Below are positions 33,769-42,743 of a stretch of DNA of 64,000 nucleotides, piece after piece. The notes under the pieces are model-generated. The model was not told the origin of the DNA. It was given only the letters and a program-made list of their open reading frames with translations, and did no database searches. A program made the position numbers and the translations under genes. Each line of letters starts with the position of its first letter. Positions within the stretch are counted from its first letter, which is position 1. Origin of the DNA: Luteipulveratus halotolerans. Lineage in GTDB: Bacteria > Actinomycetota > Actinomycetes > Actinomycetales > Dermatophilaceae. The stretch lies in contig NZ_LAIR01000002.1 of assembly GCF_001247745.1 (NCBI RefSeq), positions 930,001 to 994,000 of the forward strand, written 5' to 3'.

Positions 33769-34803
33769 GTGGCTGACATGTTCTACGACGACGACGCCGA
33801 CCTGTCGATCATCCAGGGCCGCAAGGTTGCCATCATCGGCTACGGCAGCCAGGGGCACGCGCACGCGCTCAACCTGCGTGACTCGGGTGTCGACGTCCGC
33901 GTCGGCCTCAAGGAGGGCTCAAAGTCGCGCGCCAAGGCCGAGGCCGAGGGCCTGCGCGTCGTCACCGTCGCCGAGGCCGTCCAGGAGTCCGACCTGGTCA
34001 TGATCCTCACGCCCGACCAGGTGCAGCGCACGGTCTACGCCGAGGAGATCCAGCCCCACCTCAAGCCCGGCAACGCGCTGTTCTTCAGCCACGGCTTCAA
34101 CATCCGCTACGGCTACATCACCGCGCCCGAGGGCGTCGACGTGGCCATGGTCGCGCCGAAGGGCCCGGGCCACCTCGTGCGTCGCGAGTACGTCGACGGT
34201 CGCGGCGTGCCCGTGCTCGTCGCCGTCGAGGTCGACGCGTCCGGCAAGGCGTTCGACCTCGCCAAGTCCTACGCCAAGGGCATCGGCGGCCTGCGTGCCG
34301 GCGGTATCCAGACCACCTTCAAGGAGGAGACCGAGACCGACCTGTTCGGTGAGCAGTCGGTCCTGTGCGGTGGTGCCTCGCAGCTGATCCAGTACGGCTT
34401 CGAGACCCTCACCGAGGCGGGCTACCAGCCCGAGGTCGCCTACTTCGAGTGCCTGCACGAGCTCAAGCTCATCGTCGACCTGATGGTCGAGGGCGGCATC
34501 GCCAAGCAGCGCTGGTCGATCTCGGACACCGCTGAGTACGGCGACTACGTCTCCGGCCCGCGCGTCATCGACGAGCACGTCAAGCACAACATGAAGGCTG
34601 TCCTGAAGGACATCCAGGACGGCACGTTCGCCAAGCGCTTCATCGACGACCAGGACGCCGGTGCGCCGGAGTTCAAGGCGTTCCGCGAGAAGGCCGCCCA
34701 GCACCCGATCGAGACCACCGGCAAGGAGCTGCGTGGCCTCATGAGCTGGATCAAGGACGGCGCCAACGACGCCGACTACGTCGAGGGCTCCTCGGCTCGC
34801 TGA
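33769..34803 (+). CDS. ilvC: Ketol-acid reductoisomerase (class I)
   Basis: A 344-residue enzyme converting acetolactate or acetohydroxybutyrate to dihydroxy acids. The Rossmann motif GYGSQGHAHALNL is followed by the NADPH-type phosphate loop LKEGSKSRAKAE. Catalytic-domain blocks are VAPKGPGHLVRREY, ETETDLFGEQSVLCGG and YFECLHELKLIVDLM. Length (about 340) places it in class I. GTG at 33769 has AAGGAGT at 33756-33762. The short 5' gap after ilvN (33710-33768) contains no leader peptide rich in branched-chain codons, so ilvC likely depends on ilvBN readthrough or a plain promoter. Confidence 0.96.
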   Translation: MADMFYDDDADLSIIQGRKVAIIGYGSQGHAHALNLRDSGVDVRVGLKEGSKSRAKAEAEGLRVVTVAEAVQESDLVMILTPDQVQRTVYAEEIQPHLKPGNALFFSHGFNIRYGYITAPEGVDVAMVAPKGPGHLVRREYVDGRGVPVLVAVEVDASGKAFDLAKSYAKGIGGLRAGGIQTTFKEETETDLFGEQSVLCGGASQLIQYGFETLTEAGYQPEVAYFECLHELKLIVDLMVEGGIAKQRWSISDTAEYGDYVSGPRVIDEHVKHNMKAVLKDIQDGTFAKRFIDDQDAGAPEFKAFREKAAQHPIETTGKELRGLMSWIKDGANDADYVEGSSAR

Positions 34804-34821
34804 GACCCACGACACGTACGC

Positions 34822-34857
34822 CGGCCGGCCGCTTCCCGCAAGGGAGGCGGCCGGCCG
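34822..34857 (+). terminator. GNRA-looped terminator after ilvC
   Basis: CGGCCGGCCGC (34822-34832) pairs with GCGGCCGGCCG (34847-34857). The inner stem TTCCC/GGGAG closes a GCAA tetraloop. About 16 base pairs, no U-run. Confidence 0.8.
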
Positions 34858-34912
34858 TCGTACACCCAGCGCCCCACCCAGCCGGCGAACCGAGCCGGCC
34901 CCGCGAAGGCGG

Positions 34913-34957
34913 TTGAAACCGGGGTGAAACCGGGTCGAAGCCGCCCCGGCGCACTCT
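34913..34957 (+). promoter_or_regulatory. Three 11-base direct repeats before the drrAB promoter (SARP-type operator)
   Basis: TTGAAACCGGG (34913-34923), GTGAAACCGGG (34924-34934) and TCGAAGCCGCC (34935-34945) follow each other with an exact 11-base period. A -10-like CACTCT (34952-34957) lies 10 bases after the last heptamer. SARP/AfsR-type regulators bind direct repeats of this period close to the -10. The adjacent regulator at 36795-39956 is of that type. A purine-rich site (GAGAGGAG, about 34973-34980) precedes the ATG at 34988. Confidence 0.55.
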
Positions 34958-34987
34958 CTGGGCAGACCCACCAGAGAGGAGTCCGCC

Positions 34988-36000
<1,013 letters not shown>

Positions 36001-36004
<4 letters not shown>

Positions 36005-36813
36005 CCACGGTCACCGCCCAGCCGGGAGCCACGCTGCCCGATCTGAAGACGCACGTCAGCCTCATGGAGACCATCCGGCAGAGCTGGCTGATGGCCGGTC
36101 GTGCGCTGCAGAAGATGCGCCGTAATCCGGAGCAGTTCTTCGACGTGACGATCCAACCCCTTTTGTTCACACCGATGTTCGGCTACATCTTCGGCGGCGC
36201 CGTCGCAGGTGGTACGAGCACGTACCTGCCTCTGCTCATCCCGGGCCTGCTCGCCCAGACCGCCCTCACGACGTGCATGGGCACGGGCGTGACCTTGCGT
36301 GAGGACATGGAGAAGGGCGTCTTCGACAGGTTCAGATCGTTGCCGATGTCGAGAGTGGCGCCGTTGGCCGGCCCGGCGATCGCCGACATCGTGCGCTACC
36401 TCGTGGCTGCGGTCATGACGATCCTCGTCGGTGTGGCGATGGGCTACCGGCCGGACCCGCTCGGCGTCGTCGGCGGCACGCTCCTGATCGTGCTCACGGC
36501 GTGGTCGCTCGCCTGGGTGTTCACCACCCTCGCGACGGTCATGAAGTCGGCGCAGGGCCTGCAGGGCGTCTCGTTGATGATCATGTTCCCGTTGACGTTC
36601 CTGTCGAACGCCTTCGTCCCGGCGAGCACGTTGCCGAGCTGGCTGGAGTCCTTCGTCAACGTCAACCCGGTGTCGCACGTGGTCACCGCGCTGCGTGACC
36701 TGATGAACGACGGTCAGGTCACCGGTCAGGTCGGCTGGGCGGTCTTCGCCTGCCTCGCCGTGGTGGCGATCTTCATGCCGCTCGCGGTGAAGGGCTACCG
36801 CCGACAGGTCTGA
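36001..36813 (+). CDS. DrrB-type ABC exporter permease
   Basis: A 270-residue ABC-2-type membrane subunit with about six hydrophobic segments (for example PLLFTPMFGYIFGGAVAGG, YLVAAVMTILVGVAMGY and SLAWVFTTLATVMKSAQG) and the family segment PLTFLSNAFVPASTLPSWLE. ATG overlaps the ATPase gene stop (ATGA, 36001-36004). The last 19 bases overlap the 3' end of the convergent regulator gene, so each transcript reads into the other. Confidence 0.88.
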
Positions 36814-39800
36814 ACCAGCGCGCGAGCCGCGGCGACGGCTTCCTCCGGACCGAGGCCGGCGTACGACGACACGGCGTCGTCGTACGCCGGCCCGCCGGCG
36901 TCGTGGGCCAGTGCGAGCACGTCGGTGCGGGTGACGCTCGGCTGCATCTTCGGATACCTGAACTGCTGTGCGAGCACGATGAGTCGTACGCCGTAGACCA
37001 CGTCGTCGCGTGACACCAGGTGGGCGAGCCCGAGCGCCAGGAGCCCGAGGCCGCTCACGGGGTAGTCGAGGTAGGTCGCGTGCTGGGTTCGGCCGGCGCC
37101 GGCGAACAGCCCGCCGAGCTTATCGTGCAACCGGGTCACCAGGGCGGTGACGTCGTCCAGCCGGTCGGCACCCGCGTGCGCGATGACCGCGACCGACTCG
37201 GTGGCGAGGGTCCACGGCTCGAGCCCGGGCGGGTCGGTGGTGAAGTAGGCGTTGGTGGCCGACCCGACCTGGTCGGCGGCCCGGCGCCACCCGTGCAGCC
37301 CGGCCTCGACGTCGCCCTTGGCGAGGCAGATCTCGGCCCACACCGCGCTGCGCCAGCCGAAGCCGTGCGGGTCGTCGGCGGACGTCGGCCCGCCCTCCTC
37401 ATACCACCGCTGCGCGCCGTCGACGTCACCGAGCTGAAGTGCCGCGAACGCGAGCAGCCAGCGCAGCTGGGTGACGTCGGACCCGGCCTGAAGGGCTTCG
37501 AGCACCGGAAGGGCCTTGTGCGCGTGCCGCATGGCCGCCTCGTGGTCGCCGACGTGGGCGAACAGCTCGGCGAGCCGGGCGTGGTGCGACGCCGTCATCC
37601 ACGGGTTGTGGTCCTGGGAGCCGGTCTCGAGGCTGTGGCGCGCCAGCGCGACCGCCTCGTCGACCCGGCCCTCGTTCTCCCAGATCTGGCTGGCGAACGA
37701 CTGTGCCGCCCCGGCGAGCATCGGGTCGGGGTCGCGTGTCAGCTCTTCGAGCAGGGGTGACCGTGGTTGGAGGATCTCCGGCAGGCGCAGCAGCAACGTC
37801 GTCGCCGCTCCGTGGAACGTGCCGGGCTCGGGCGGGGGCAGGCGGCGCAGGGCCACGACGCCCCGGCTCGCGGTGTGGTTGGCGAGCATGAGGGTGTTGG
37901 CGGTGCCGAGGACGAGCGCTTCGCGGCGTACCTGGACCTCGTCGGGGGCGGGGTGGTCGTGCGAGAGCAGCCAGAGCACGTCGGGCGCGAAGGCGATCAC
38001 GCGGTTGTGGTTGGACTCCACGGTCCACAGCCCTGCGAGCGTCGCGAACACCGACGCGGCCGTGCCCGCGTCCGCACGCTCGACGGCCAGGTCGAGCGCC
38101 TTGACCAGGTTGTCCTGCTCGGTACGGACGGTGGTCGCGGCGGCGATCTGGTCGCGCCCTGCGAACGCACCCGACTGCCGGCTGCCGAAGTCGCGCGACC
38201 AGCGCAGGAACGCGTCCTGCACGGCGGTGGTGAGACCGTCCTCTGCCAGGCGGGCCGACCCGAACTCGCGGACGGTCTCGAGCATCCTGAACCGGGTGCC
38301 GCGCACCGAGTCGACCACCTTGAGCAGCGACTGGTCGAGCAGCTGCTCCAGCACCGCGAGGGTGTCGTAGTCCGGTCCGAGCACGTGCTCGGCGGCCTCC
38401 AGCGTGAAGCCGTCGGGAAAGACGGCCAGTGTCGCGAGGGCGTGCTGGTGCTCGCGGTCGAGCAGGTTCCAGCTCCAGTCGATGACGGCCTGCAGGGTGC
38501 GGTGGCGCTCGGGGGCGTCACGGGCGCCGCTGCGCAGCAGCGCGAAGCGGTCGGTGAGACGTCGCTCGATGGCGGTCACCGACATCACTCGGGTGCGCGC
38601 GGCCGCGAGCTCGACCGCGAGCGGGAGTCCGTCGAGGTGGCGGCACAGCCGCGCGACGACGTCGGTCGGCAGGTCGACGTCGGGGCGGGCGGCGCGGGCA
38701 CGCTCGGTGAACAGCGCGACCGAGGTCTGCTGGTCCAGCTCGGGCAGCAGGTAGACCGCCTCGGAGCTCAGGCCGAGCGGTGATCGGCTCGTGGTCAGGA
38801 TGCGCAGGTCGGGTGTGAGCGCGACCAACGAGCGGGCCACCTCAGCGGCGCCCTCGATGACGTGCTCGCAGTTGTCGAGCACGAGCAGGCTCGGCGTCGG
38901 GCCGAGAGCGTCGACGATGCCGGTCATGACGTCGCGGGCGGCGGACATCCGTTGCGACGTCGCCCGCAGCCGCGGGTCGCGTACGCCCAGGGCCGAGGCC
39001 ACCTCGGGCAGGACCCCGTCGTCGGAGGTCACACCGGCGAGCGGGACCAGGTGCACCACCCGCTGGTCGGCGTGCCGGCTGACGACGTTGGCCAGGCGGG
39101 TCTTGCCCAGGCCCCCGGGGCCGACGATCGAGGTGACCCGAGAGGTGCGTACGAGCCGGGCCACCTGCGCGATGTCGGCGTCACGGCCGAGCAGGGCGTT
39201 GGGTTCGTGGGGTACGCCGACCCGCACGGCCGGGCGGTCGTGCTGCAGGAGGTCCTGGTGCGCCTCGGTGAGCGCCGGTCCGGGATCGGTGCCGAGGCGG
39301 TCGCGCAGACCGCGCCGGTAGGTCTCGTACCTCTCCAGGGCAGCGGCCGGCCCGGTGGTCGCGGCCTCGGTGCGCAGGAGCGCGGCGAGCAGCTCCTCGT
39401 CCTGGGGCCGCTCGGCCGCGAGCGCCGTGAGGGTGGGCAGGGCGGCGTCGTGGTCGCCGAGCCGGGACAGGGCGATCGCGTGAGCCCGGCGCAGTGCGGC
39501 GTAGGCGCTGCCCGCCTCGTCGCGGACCTGGGACAGCGGGCCGTCGGCTCCGTCACCGCCCGGGGACCCGCCCTCCCAGAGAGCCAGTCCGGCCTCGGCG
39601 TGCAGTCGTGCGGCCTCGTCGTCGTGGTCATGGGCGGCCCGCAGGGCGGCAGTCGCGCAGCGCTCTGCAGCGCTGAGGTCGACGTCGGTGGAGTCGAGGG
39701 CGAGCCGGTAGCCGGTCGGGGTCGAGACAATCGTGTCGTGCCCGAGCTGTGAGCGTGCACGCGAGACGAGCACCTGCAGGGCCTTGGTCGGGTTGGCAGG

Positions 39801-39956
39801 TCGCGCATCGGGCCACAGCCCGTCGATGAGCCGGGCAGCACTGACACCGGTGCGCAGGTCGCGGGCGAGGAGAGCGAGCAGATGACGCAGCTGTGGGCTG
39901 GCGATCTCGGTGTCCTGGTAGGCGACCCGCGTGAGGAGCGTCAGCGCAGCGGTCAC
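36795..39956 (-). CDS. SARP/AfsR-like regulator: wHTH, BTAD, NB-ARC ATPase and TPR-like domains
   Basis: A 1053-residue cytoplasmic transcription factor. Residues 1-88 form an OmpR-type winged helix (LIDGLWPDARPANPTKALQV and closing STPTGYRLAL). Residues about 90-240 are a bacterial activation domain (BTAD). Residues about 255-560 are an NB-ARC/AAA ATPase with Walker A GPGGLGKT (279-286), Walker B LLVLDN (357-362) and LDGLPLAVELAAAR. The last 400 residues are helical, TPR-like. Such proteins switch on nucleotide and ligand binding and activate neighbouring genes. The convergent drrAB operon, with SARP-type repeats at its promoter, is the obvious candidate target. GTG start with TAGGCT (39963-39968) 6 bases upstream. 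Confidence 0.85.
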   Translation of the reverse strand: MTAALTLLTRVAYQDTEIASPQLRHLLALLARDLRTGVSAARLIDGLWPDARPANPTKALQVLVSRARSQLGHDTIVSTPTGYRLALDSTDVDLSAAERCATAALRAAHDHDDEAARLHAEAGLALWEGGSPGGDGADGPLSQVRDEAGSAYAALRRAHAIALSRLGDHDAALPTLTALAAERPQDEELLAALLRTEAATTGPAAALERYETYRRGLRDRLGTDPGPALTEAHQDLLQHDRPAVRVGVPHEPNALLGRDADIAQVARLVRTSRVTSIVGPGGLGKTRLANVVSRHADQRVVHLVPLAGVTSDDGVLPEVASALGVRDPRLRATSQRMSAARDVMTGIVDALGPTPSLLVLDNCEHVIEGAAEVARSLVALTPDLRILTTSRSPLGLSSEAVYLLPELDQQTSVALFTERARAARPDVDLPTDVVARLCRHLDGLPLAVELAAARTRVMSVTAIERRLTDRFALLRSGARDAPERHRTLQAVIDWSWNLLDREHQHALATLAVFPDGFTLEAAEHVLGPDYDTLAVLEQLLDQSLLKVVDSVRGTRFRMLETVREFGSARLAEDGLTTAVQDAFLRWSRDFGSRQSGAFAGRDQIAAATTVRTEQDNLVKALDLAVERADAGTAASVFATLAGLWTVESNHNRVIAFAPDVLWLLSHDHPAPDEVQVRREALVLGTANTLMLANHTASRGVVALRRLPPPEPGTFHGAATTLLLRLPEILQPRSPLLEELTRDPDPMLAGAAQSFASQIWENEGRVDEAVALARHSLETGSQDHNPWMTASHHARLAELFAHVGDHEAAMRHAHKALPVLEALQAGSDVTQLRWLLAFAALQLGDVDGAQRWYEEGGPTSADDPHGFGWRSAVWAEICLAKGDVEAGLHGWRRAADQVGSATNAYFTTDPPGLEPWTLATESVAVIAHAGADRLDDVTALVTRLHDKLGGLFAGAGRTQHATYLDYPVSGLGLLALGLAHLVSRDDVVYGVRLIVLAQQFRYPKMQPSVTRTDVLALAHDAGGPAYDDAVSSYAGLGPEEAVAAARALVQTCRR

Positions 39957-40069
39957 CGCGTCAGCCTAGTCCGCGCACCGTTGGGGCGCCTGTGACATAT
40001 GTCGTCCGTGGAGCCGTCGGAGCGGTTCGAGGAATGAGACGGGCGTTCCGCTCTGTGGACCACCCGGCG

Positions 40070-40075
40070 TACCGT
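40070..40075 (+). promoter_or_regulatory. -10 hexamer of the 40.1-kb small unit
   Basis: TACCGT lies 8 bases before the ATG at 40084. A possible -35 (TTCCGC, 40046-40051) is 18 bases further upstream. This is the spacing seen before other leaderless starts here. Confidence 0.45.
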
Positions 40076-40083
40076 CGACTGTC

Positions 40084-40131
40084 ATGCCGCGGCGAGTACT
40101 CATCCTTCGACCCCGCGGCGAGTCTCACTAG
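40084..40131 (+). CDS. Leader-like peptide MPRRVLILRPRGESH
   Basis: A 15-codon ORF with four consecutive branched-chain codons Val-Leu-Ile-Leu (40096-40107) flanked by arginines, resembling the ilvB leader in composition. Its coding sequence contains two copies of an 11-base arm (CCGCGGCGAGT) that can each pair with a downstream arm, so its translation would decide which hairpin forms. Its downstream target is not an amino acid gene but a 20-residue ORF. Assigned from sequence pattern only. Confidence 0.45.
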   Translation: MPRRVLILRPRGESH

Positions 40132-40148
40132 TCAGCAGCTCGCCGCGG
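40087..40148 (+). promoter_or_regulatory. Competing hairpins sharing one 3' arm
   Basis: The 10-mer CCGCGGCGAG occurs at 40087-40096 and at 40113-40122. Both copies are perfectly complementary to CTCGCCGCGG at 40139-40148. Two mutually exclusive 10-base-pair stems are therefore possible. A ribosome stalled on the VLIL codons would block the second copy, whereas a ribosome at the UAG (40129-40131) would cover the loop and 3' arm. A further small hairpin (GCCCACG, 40198-40204, with CGTGGGC, 40208-40214) lies just before the ribosome site of the next ORF. Confidence 0.5.
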
Positions 40149-40234
40149 AGATCCCGCGTTGCCGCTGACTGCAGACCACCCCCACTTCGTACGACCCGCC
40201 CACGAGACGTGGGCCCCCGAAGGAGACGATCCCG

Positions 40235-40297
40235 ATGACCGAAGAGCAGATGGAAGCCCGCCGCGCTCTGCAGGAGTCGCTGGACCTGCGCGACTGA
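40235..40297 (+). CDS. Possible 20-residue small protein
   Basis: ATG to TGA, 20 codons, encoding MTEEQMEARRALQESLDLRD, a highly charged peptide likely to form an amphipathic helix. GAAGGAGA (40219-40226) lies 8 bases before the ATG, one of the better ribosome sites in the window. It is followed by a strong hairpin terminator, so it is the only apparent product of the unit besides the leader peptide. I do not recognise it. Confidence 0.45.
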   Translation: MTEEQMEARRALQESLDLRD

Positions 40298-40319
40298 CGC
40301 GCGCTCGCCGAGTGTGAGC

Positions 40320-40352
40320 AACGCCCCTGGCCGCACCGCGGCCGGGGGCGTT
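40320..40352 (+). terminator. Terminator of the 40.1-kb small unit
   Basis: AACGCCCCTGGCCGC (40320-40334) pairs with GCGGCCGGGGGCGTT (40338-40352) over a 3-base loop with one G-U pair; about 15 base pairs. No long U-run. Confidence 0.7.
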
Positions 40353-40386
40353 CCGCTGTGCGCAGCGCGCGAGTACGGTCGCTGGC

Positions 40387-41676
40387 ATGACTGCACCGCA
40401 CGGGCAACGACCGCACGTGGTGATCGTCGGAGGAGGCTTCGGTGGCCTGTCCGCCGTCCGAGCGCTCCGCCGCCACGACGTCGACGTGACACTGGTCGAC
40501 AAGCGCGCCTACAACACCTTCCAGCCGCTCCTCTACCAGGTCGCGACCGCCACGCTCAACCCGGGCGACGTGACGTACTTCCAGCGCGCGGTGCGCGCCG
40601 TCAACCCGCACGTGCGCTTCCGTCTGGGCGAGGTGGTCCGCATGGATCACGCCGCGCGGACGGTCTCGCTCGACAGCGGTGAGGACCTCGCGTACGACCA
40701 CCTGATCATCGCGGCCGGCGTCACCGCCAACTTCTTCGGCATCCCCGGCGCCGAGGACAACGCGCTGCCGATCTACACCCGCGACGGTGCGCTCGACGTC
40801 CGGACCCGGCTGTTCACCGGCCTCGAGGCGGCGGCCACCGAGGGTGACGAGCACGGCGACGTCCGCGTGGTCGTCGTCGGCGGCGGTGCGACCGGGGTCG
40901 AGACCGCGGGCGCACTCGCCGAGATGCGCAACCACGACCTGCAGGTGACCTATCCCGAGCTCGATCCCCAGCGCACCCACGTGACGCTCGTCGAGATGGC
41001 GCCGGTGCTGCTCGGGGCGTTCCACGAGGGCAGCCAGGCCTACGCGAAGGCCTCGCTGGAGAAGCGCGGCGTCGACCTGCGTCTCGGCACCAAGGTCGCC
41101 GAGGTGCGCCCGGACGGTGTGGTCGTGGGCGACGGTGAGCTCATCCCGGCCGGTCTGGTCATCTGGGCCAGCGGCATCGCGGTGTCCTCGTCGGTCGCCG
41201 ACTGGGGTGTGCCGCAGGGCAAGGGCGGTCGCATCCTGGTCGACGACCATCTGCGGGTGCAGGGTCTGCCCGACGTGTACGCCGTCGGCGACATCGCGCT
41301 CGACGAGGGCAACGCGTTGCCGCAGCTCGCCCAGCCAGCGCTGCAGGGCGGCAAGTACGTCGCCAAGCAGATCGTGGCCGGCCTGGCCGGAGCCCCCGAG
41401 CTGCCGCCCTTCCGCTACCGCGACAAGGGCAGCCTCGCGACGATCGGGCGCAGTGCGGCGGTGGCCGAGATCAGTCACCTGCCCGACCTGAAGGGCTTCC
41501 CGGCCTGGGCGGTCTGGACCGGCGTGCACGTGTTCTCGCTGCTCGGCAACCGCAACCGCGCAGCGACGATGGTCAACCTCACGGCCAAGTACGCCTTCTG
41601 GAACAAGTCGCACAACGCGATCGTGGGTGACCTGCCGACCGTGCGCGAGCGTGCTCGACAGCGTCGCGCGAGCTGA
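40387..41676 (+). CDS. ndh: Type II NADH dehydrogenase
   Basis: A 429-residue non-proton-pumping NADH:quinone oxidoreductase at the inner membrane face. The FAD site is VVIVGGGFGGLSAVRAL (11-27), the NADH site VVVVGGGATGVETAGALAEM, and the second FAD contact DVYAVGDIALD. The quinone-side block QPALQGGKYVAKQI is followed by FRYRDKGSLATIGRSAAV and C-terminal amphipathic helices that attach it to the membrane. TACGGT (40374-40379) ends 7 bases before the ATG. Confidence 0.92.
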   Translation: MTAPHGQRPHVVIVGGGFGGLSAVRALRRHDVDVTLVDKRAYNTFQPLLYQVATATLNPGDVTYFQRAVRAVNPHVRFRLGEVVRMDHAARTVSLDSGEDLAYDHLIIAAGVTANFFGIPGAEDNALPIYTRDGALDVRTRLFTGLEAAATEGDEHGDVRVVVVGGGATGVETAGALAEMRNHDLQVTYPELDPQRTHVTLVEMAPVLLGAFHEGSQAYAKASLEKRGVDLRLGTKVAEVRPDGVVVGDGELIPAGLVIWASGIAVSSSVADWGVPQGKGGRILVDDHLRVQGLPDVYAVGDIALDEGNALPQLAQPALQGGKYVAKQIVAGLAGAPELPPFRYRDKGSLATIGRSAAVAEISHLPDLKGFPAWAVWTGVHVFSLLGNRNRAATMVNLTAKYAFWNKSHNAIVGDLPTVRERARQRRAS

Positions 41677-41690
41677 CCTGATCCGATCGG

Positions 41691-41721
41691 AGCCCGGCTC
41701 GCCGTGACGGCGGGCCGGGCT
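41691..41721 (+). terminator. Terminator after ndh
   Basis: AGCCCGGCTCGCCG (41691-41704) pairs with CGGCGGGCCGGGCT (41708-41721) over TGA, with one T-G pair. The next promoter hexamer follows within 5 bases. Confidence 0.75.
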
Positions 41722-41738
41722 TCCCTACGCTGGCTGTC

Positions 41739-42683
41739 ATGACCTCCACCGATGCCCTCGTCGTGACCGCGCCCGACCAGATGCAGCTGCAGGAGCGCGA
41801 GGTGCCGCCGCCCGGTCCCGACGAGGTCCAGGTCGAGGTCGCCGCCGTGGGCCTCAACTTCATCGACGTCTACCAGCGACAGGGCGTGTACGACGTGCCC
41901 CGCCCGTTCGTCATGTGCTCCGAGGGTGCGGGCACGGTGGTCGGCACGGGCGAGCGCGTCGCATGGGGTCAGCACCTGGGCAGTGCGGCCGGCGTCGTCA
42001 ACGTGCCGCGAGCAGCCGTCGTACCCGTGCCGGACGGCGTCGAGCTCGACGTCGCGGCGGCGTCGATGCTCCAGGGCATGACGGCCCACTACCTCGTGAG
42101 CAGCACCTACGCCGTGCTGCCCGGTGACGTCGCACTGGTGCACGCCGCCGCCGGTGGCGTCGGTCAGCTGCTCGTGCAGATGATCACGGCGCGCGGGGGA
42201 GAGGTCATCGCCACCGCGGGCACGGCCGACAAGCGTGCGATCGCCACGCGGCTCGGTGCGCGCGCAGTCATTGACTACACCACGTCCGACGACCTGGCCG
42301 CCGATGTGCGAGAAGCCAACAACGGCAACGGTGTTCACGTGGTCTACGACGGCGTCGGCAAGGACACCTTCGATGCCTCGCTCGCGTCGTTGCGACCGCG
42401 CGGCACGATGGTCCTGTTCGGCGGGTCCAGCGGCCAGGTGCCGCCGTTCGACCCCCAGCGCCTCAACAAGGGCGGGTCGCTGTTCCTGACTCGGCCCACG
42501 CTGGCGCACTACATCGCGACGCGTGACGAGCTGCTGGAGCGTGCGGGCGACGTGCTCTCCGCGATCGCATCGGGCGAGCTCGCCGTCGAGATCGGCGGCC
42601 GCTACCCGCTCGCCGAGGCCGCGCGGGCGTACGAAGACCTCGAAGGCCGCCGGTCGACGGGCAAGCTGCTGCTCGTGCCGTGA
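41739..42683 (+). CDS. Quinone oxidoreductase (zeta-crystallin/Qor-like MDR)
   Basis: A 314-residue NADPH-dependent medium-chain reductase without the structural or catalytic zinc cysteines. Motifs are GLNFIDVYQRQGVY near the active site, GMTAHYLVSSTYAVLPGDVALVHAAAGGVGQLL (the AAGGVGQ Rossmann loop) and VVYDGVGKDTFDASLASLRP. It reduces quinones or reactive enals by one family analogy; the substrate is not deducible. TACGCT (41726-41731) ends 7 bases before the ATG. Confidence 0.88.
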   Translation: MTSTDALVVTAPDQMQLQEREVPPPGPDEVQVEVAAVGLNFIDVYQRQGVYDVPRPFVMCSEGAGTVVGTGERVAWGQHLGSAAGVVNVPRAAVVPVPDGVELDVAAASMLQGMTAHYLVSSTYAVLPGDVALVHAAAGGVGQLLVQMITARGGEVIATAGTADKRAIATRLGARAVIDYTTSDDLAADVREANNGNGVHVVYDGVGKDTFDASLASLRPRGTMVLFGGSSGQVPPFDPQRLNKGGSLFLTRPTLAHYIATRDELLERAGDVLSAIASGELAVEIGGRYPLAEAARAYEDLEGRRSTGKLLLVP

Positions 42684-42695
42684 CGAGTCCGTATC

Positions 42696-42723
42696 GCAAG
42701 ACCGACATACCAGGATGCAAGAC
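42696..42723 (+). promoter_or_regulatory. Two GCAAGAC boxes upstream of leuB
   Basis: GCAAGAC occurs at 42696-42702 and 42717-42723, an exact 21-base (two helical turn) repeat. They lie just upstream of the leuB -10 (TAGCCT, 42731-42736, 7 bases before the ATG). The arrangement suggests a regulator site, identity unknown. Confidence 0.3.
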
Positions 42724-42743
42724 GCGTTACTAGCCTCGCAGGC

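Larger units (their letters stand above)
39957..40386. other. 430-base region without a large gene; holds a small regulatory unit
   Basis: Between the SARP-like regulator and ndh there is no conventional gene. It contains the regulator's likely -10 (minus, 39963-39968), then a plus-strand unit: promoter, leader-like peptide, competing hairpins, a 20-codon ORF with a good ribosome site, and a terminator. A -10 for ndh (TACGGT, 40374-40379) ends the region. Each part is listed separately. Confidence 0.7.

Noticed and set aside
33725..33775. 16-codon ORF before ilvC considered as a leader peptide
   Set aside because: It contains no run of branched-chain codons (MLSAYSKTTHKEFHRG), overlaps the ilvC start and has no terminator after it.
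40132..41613. 493-codon minus-strand ORF opposite ndh
   Set aside because: Antisense shadow; no ribosome site and Arg/His/Asp-rich content.
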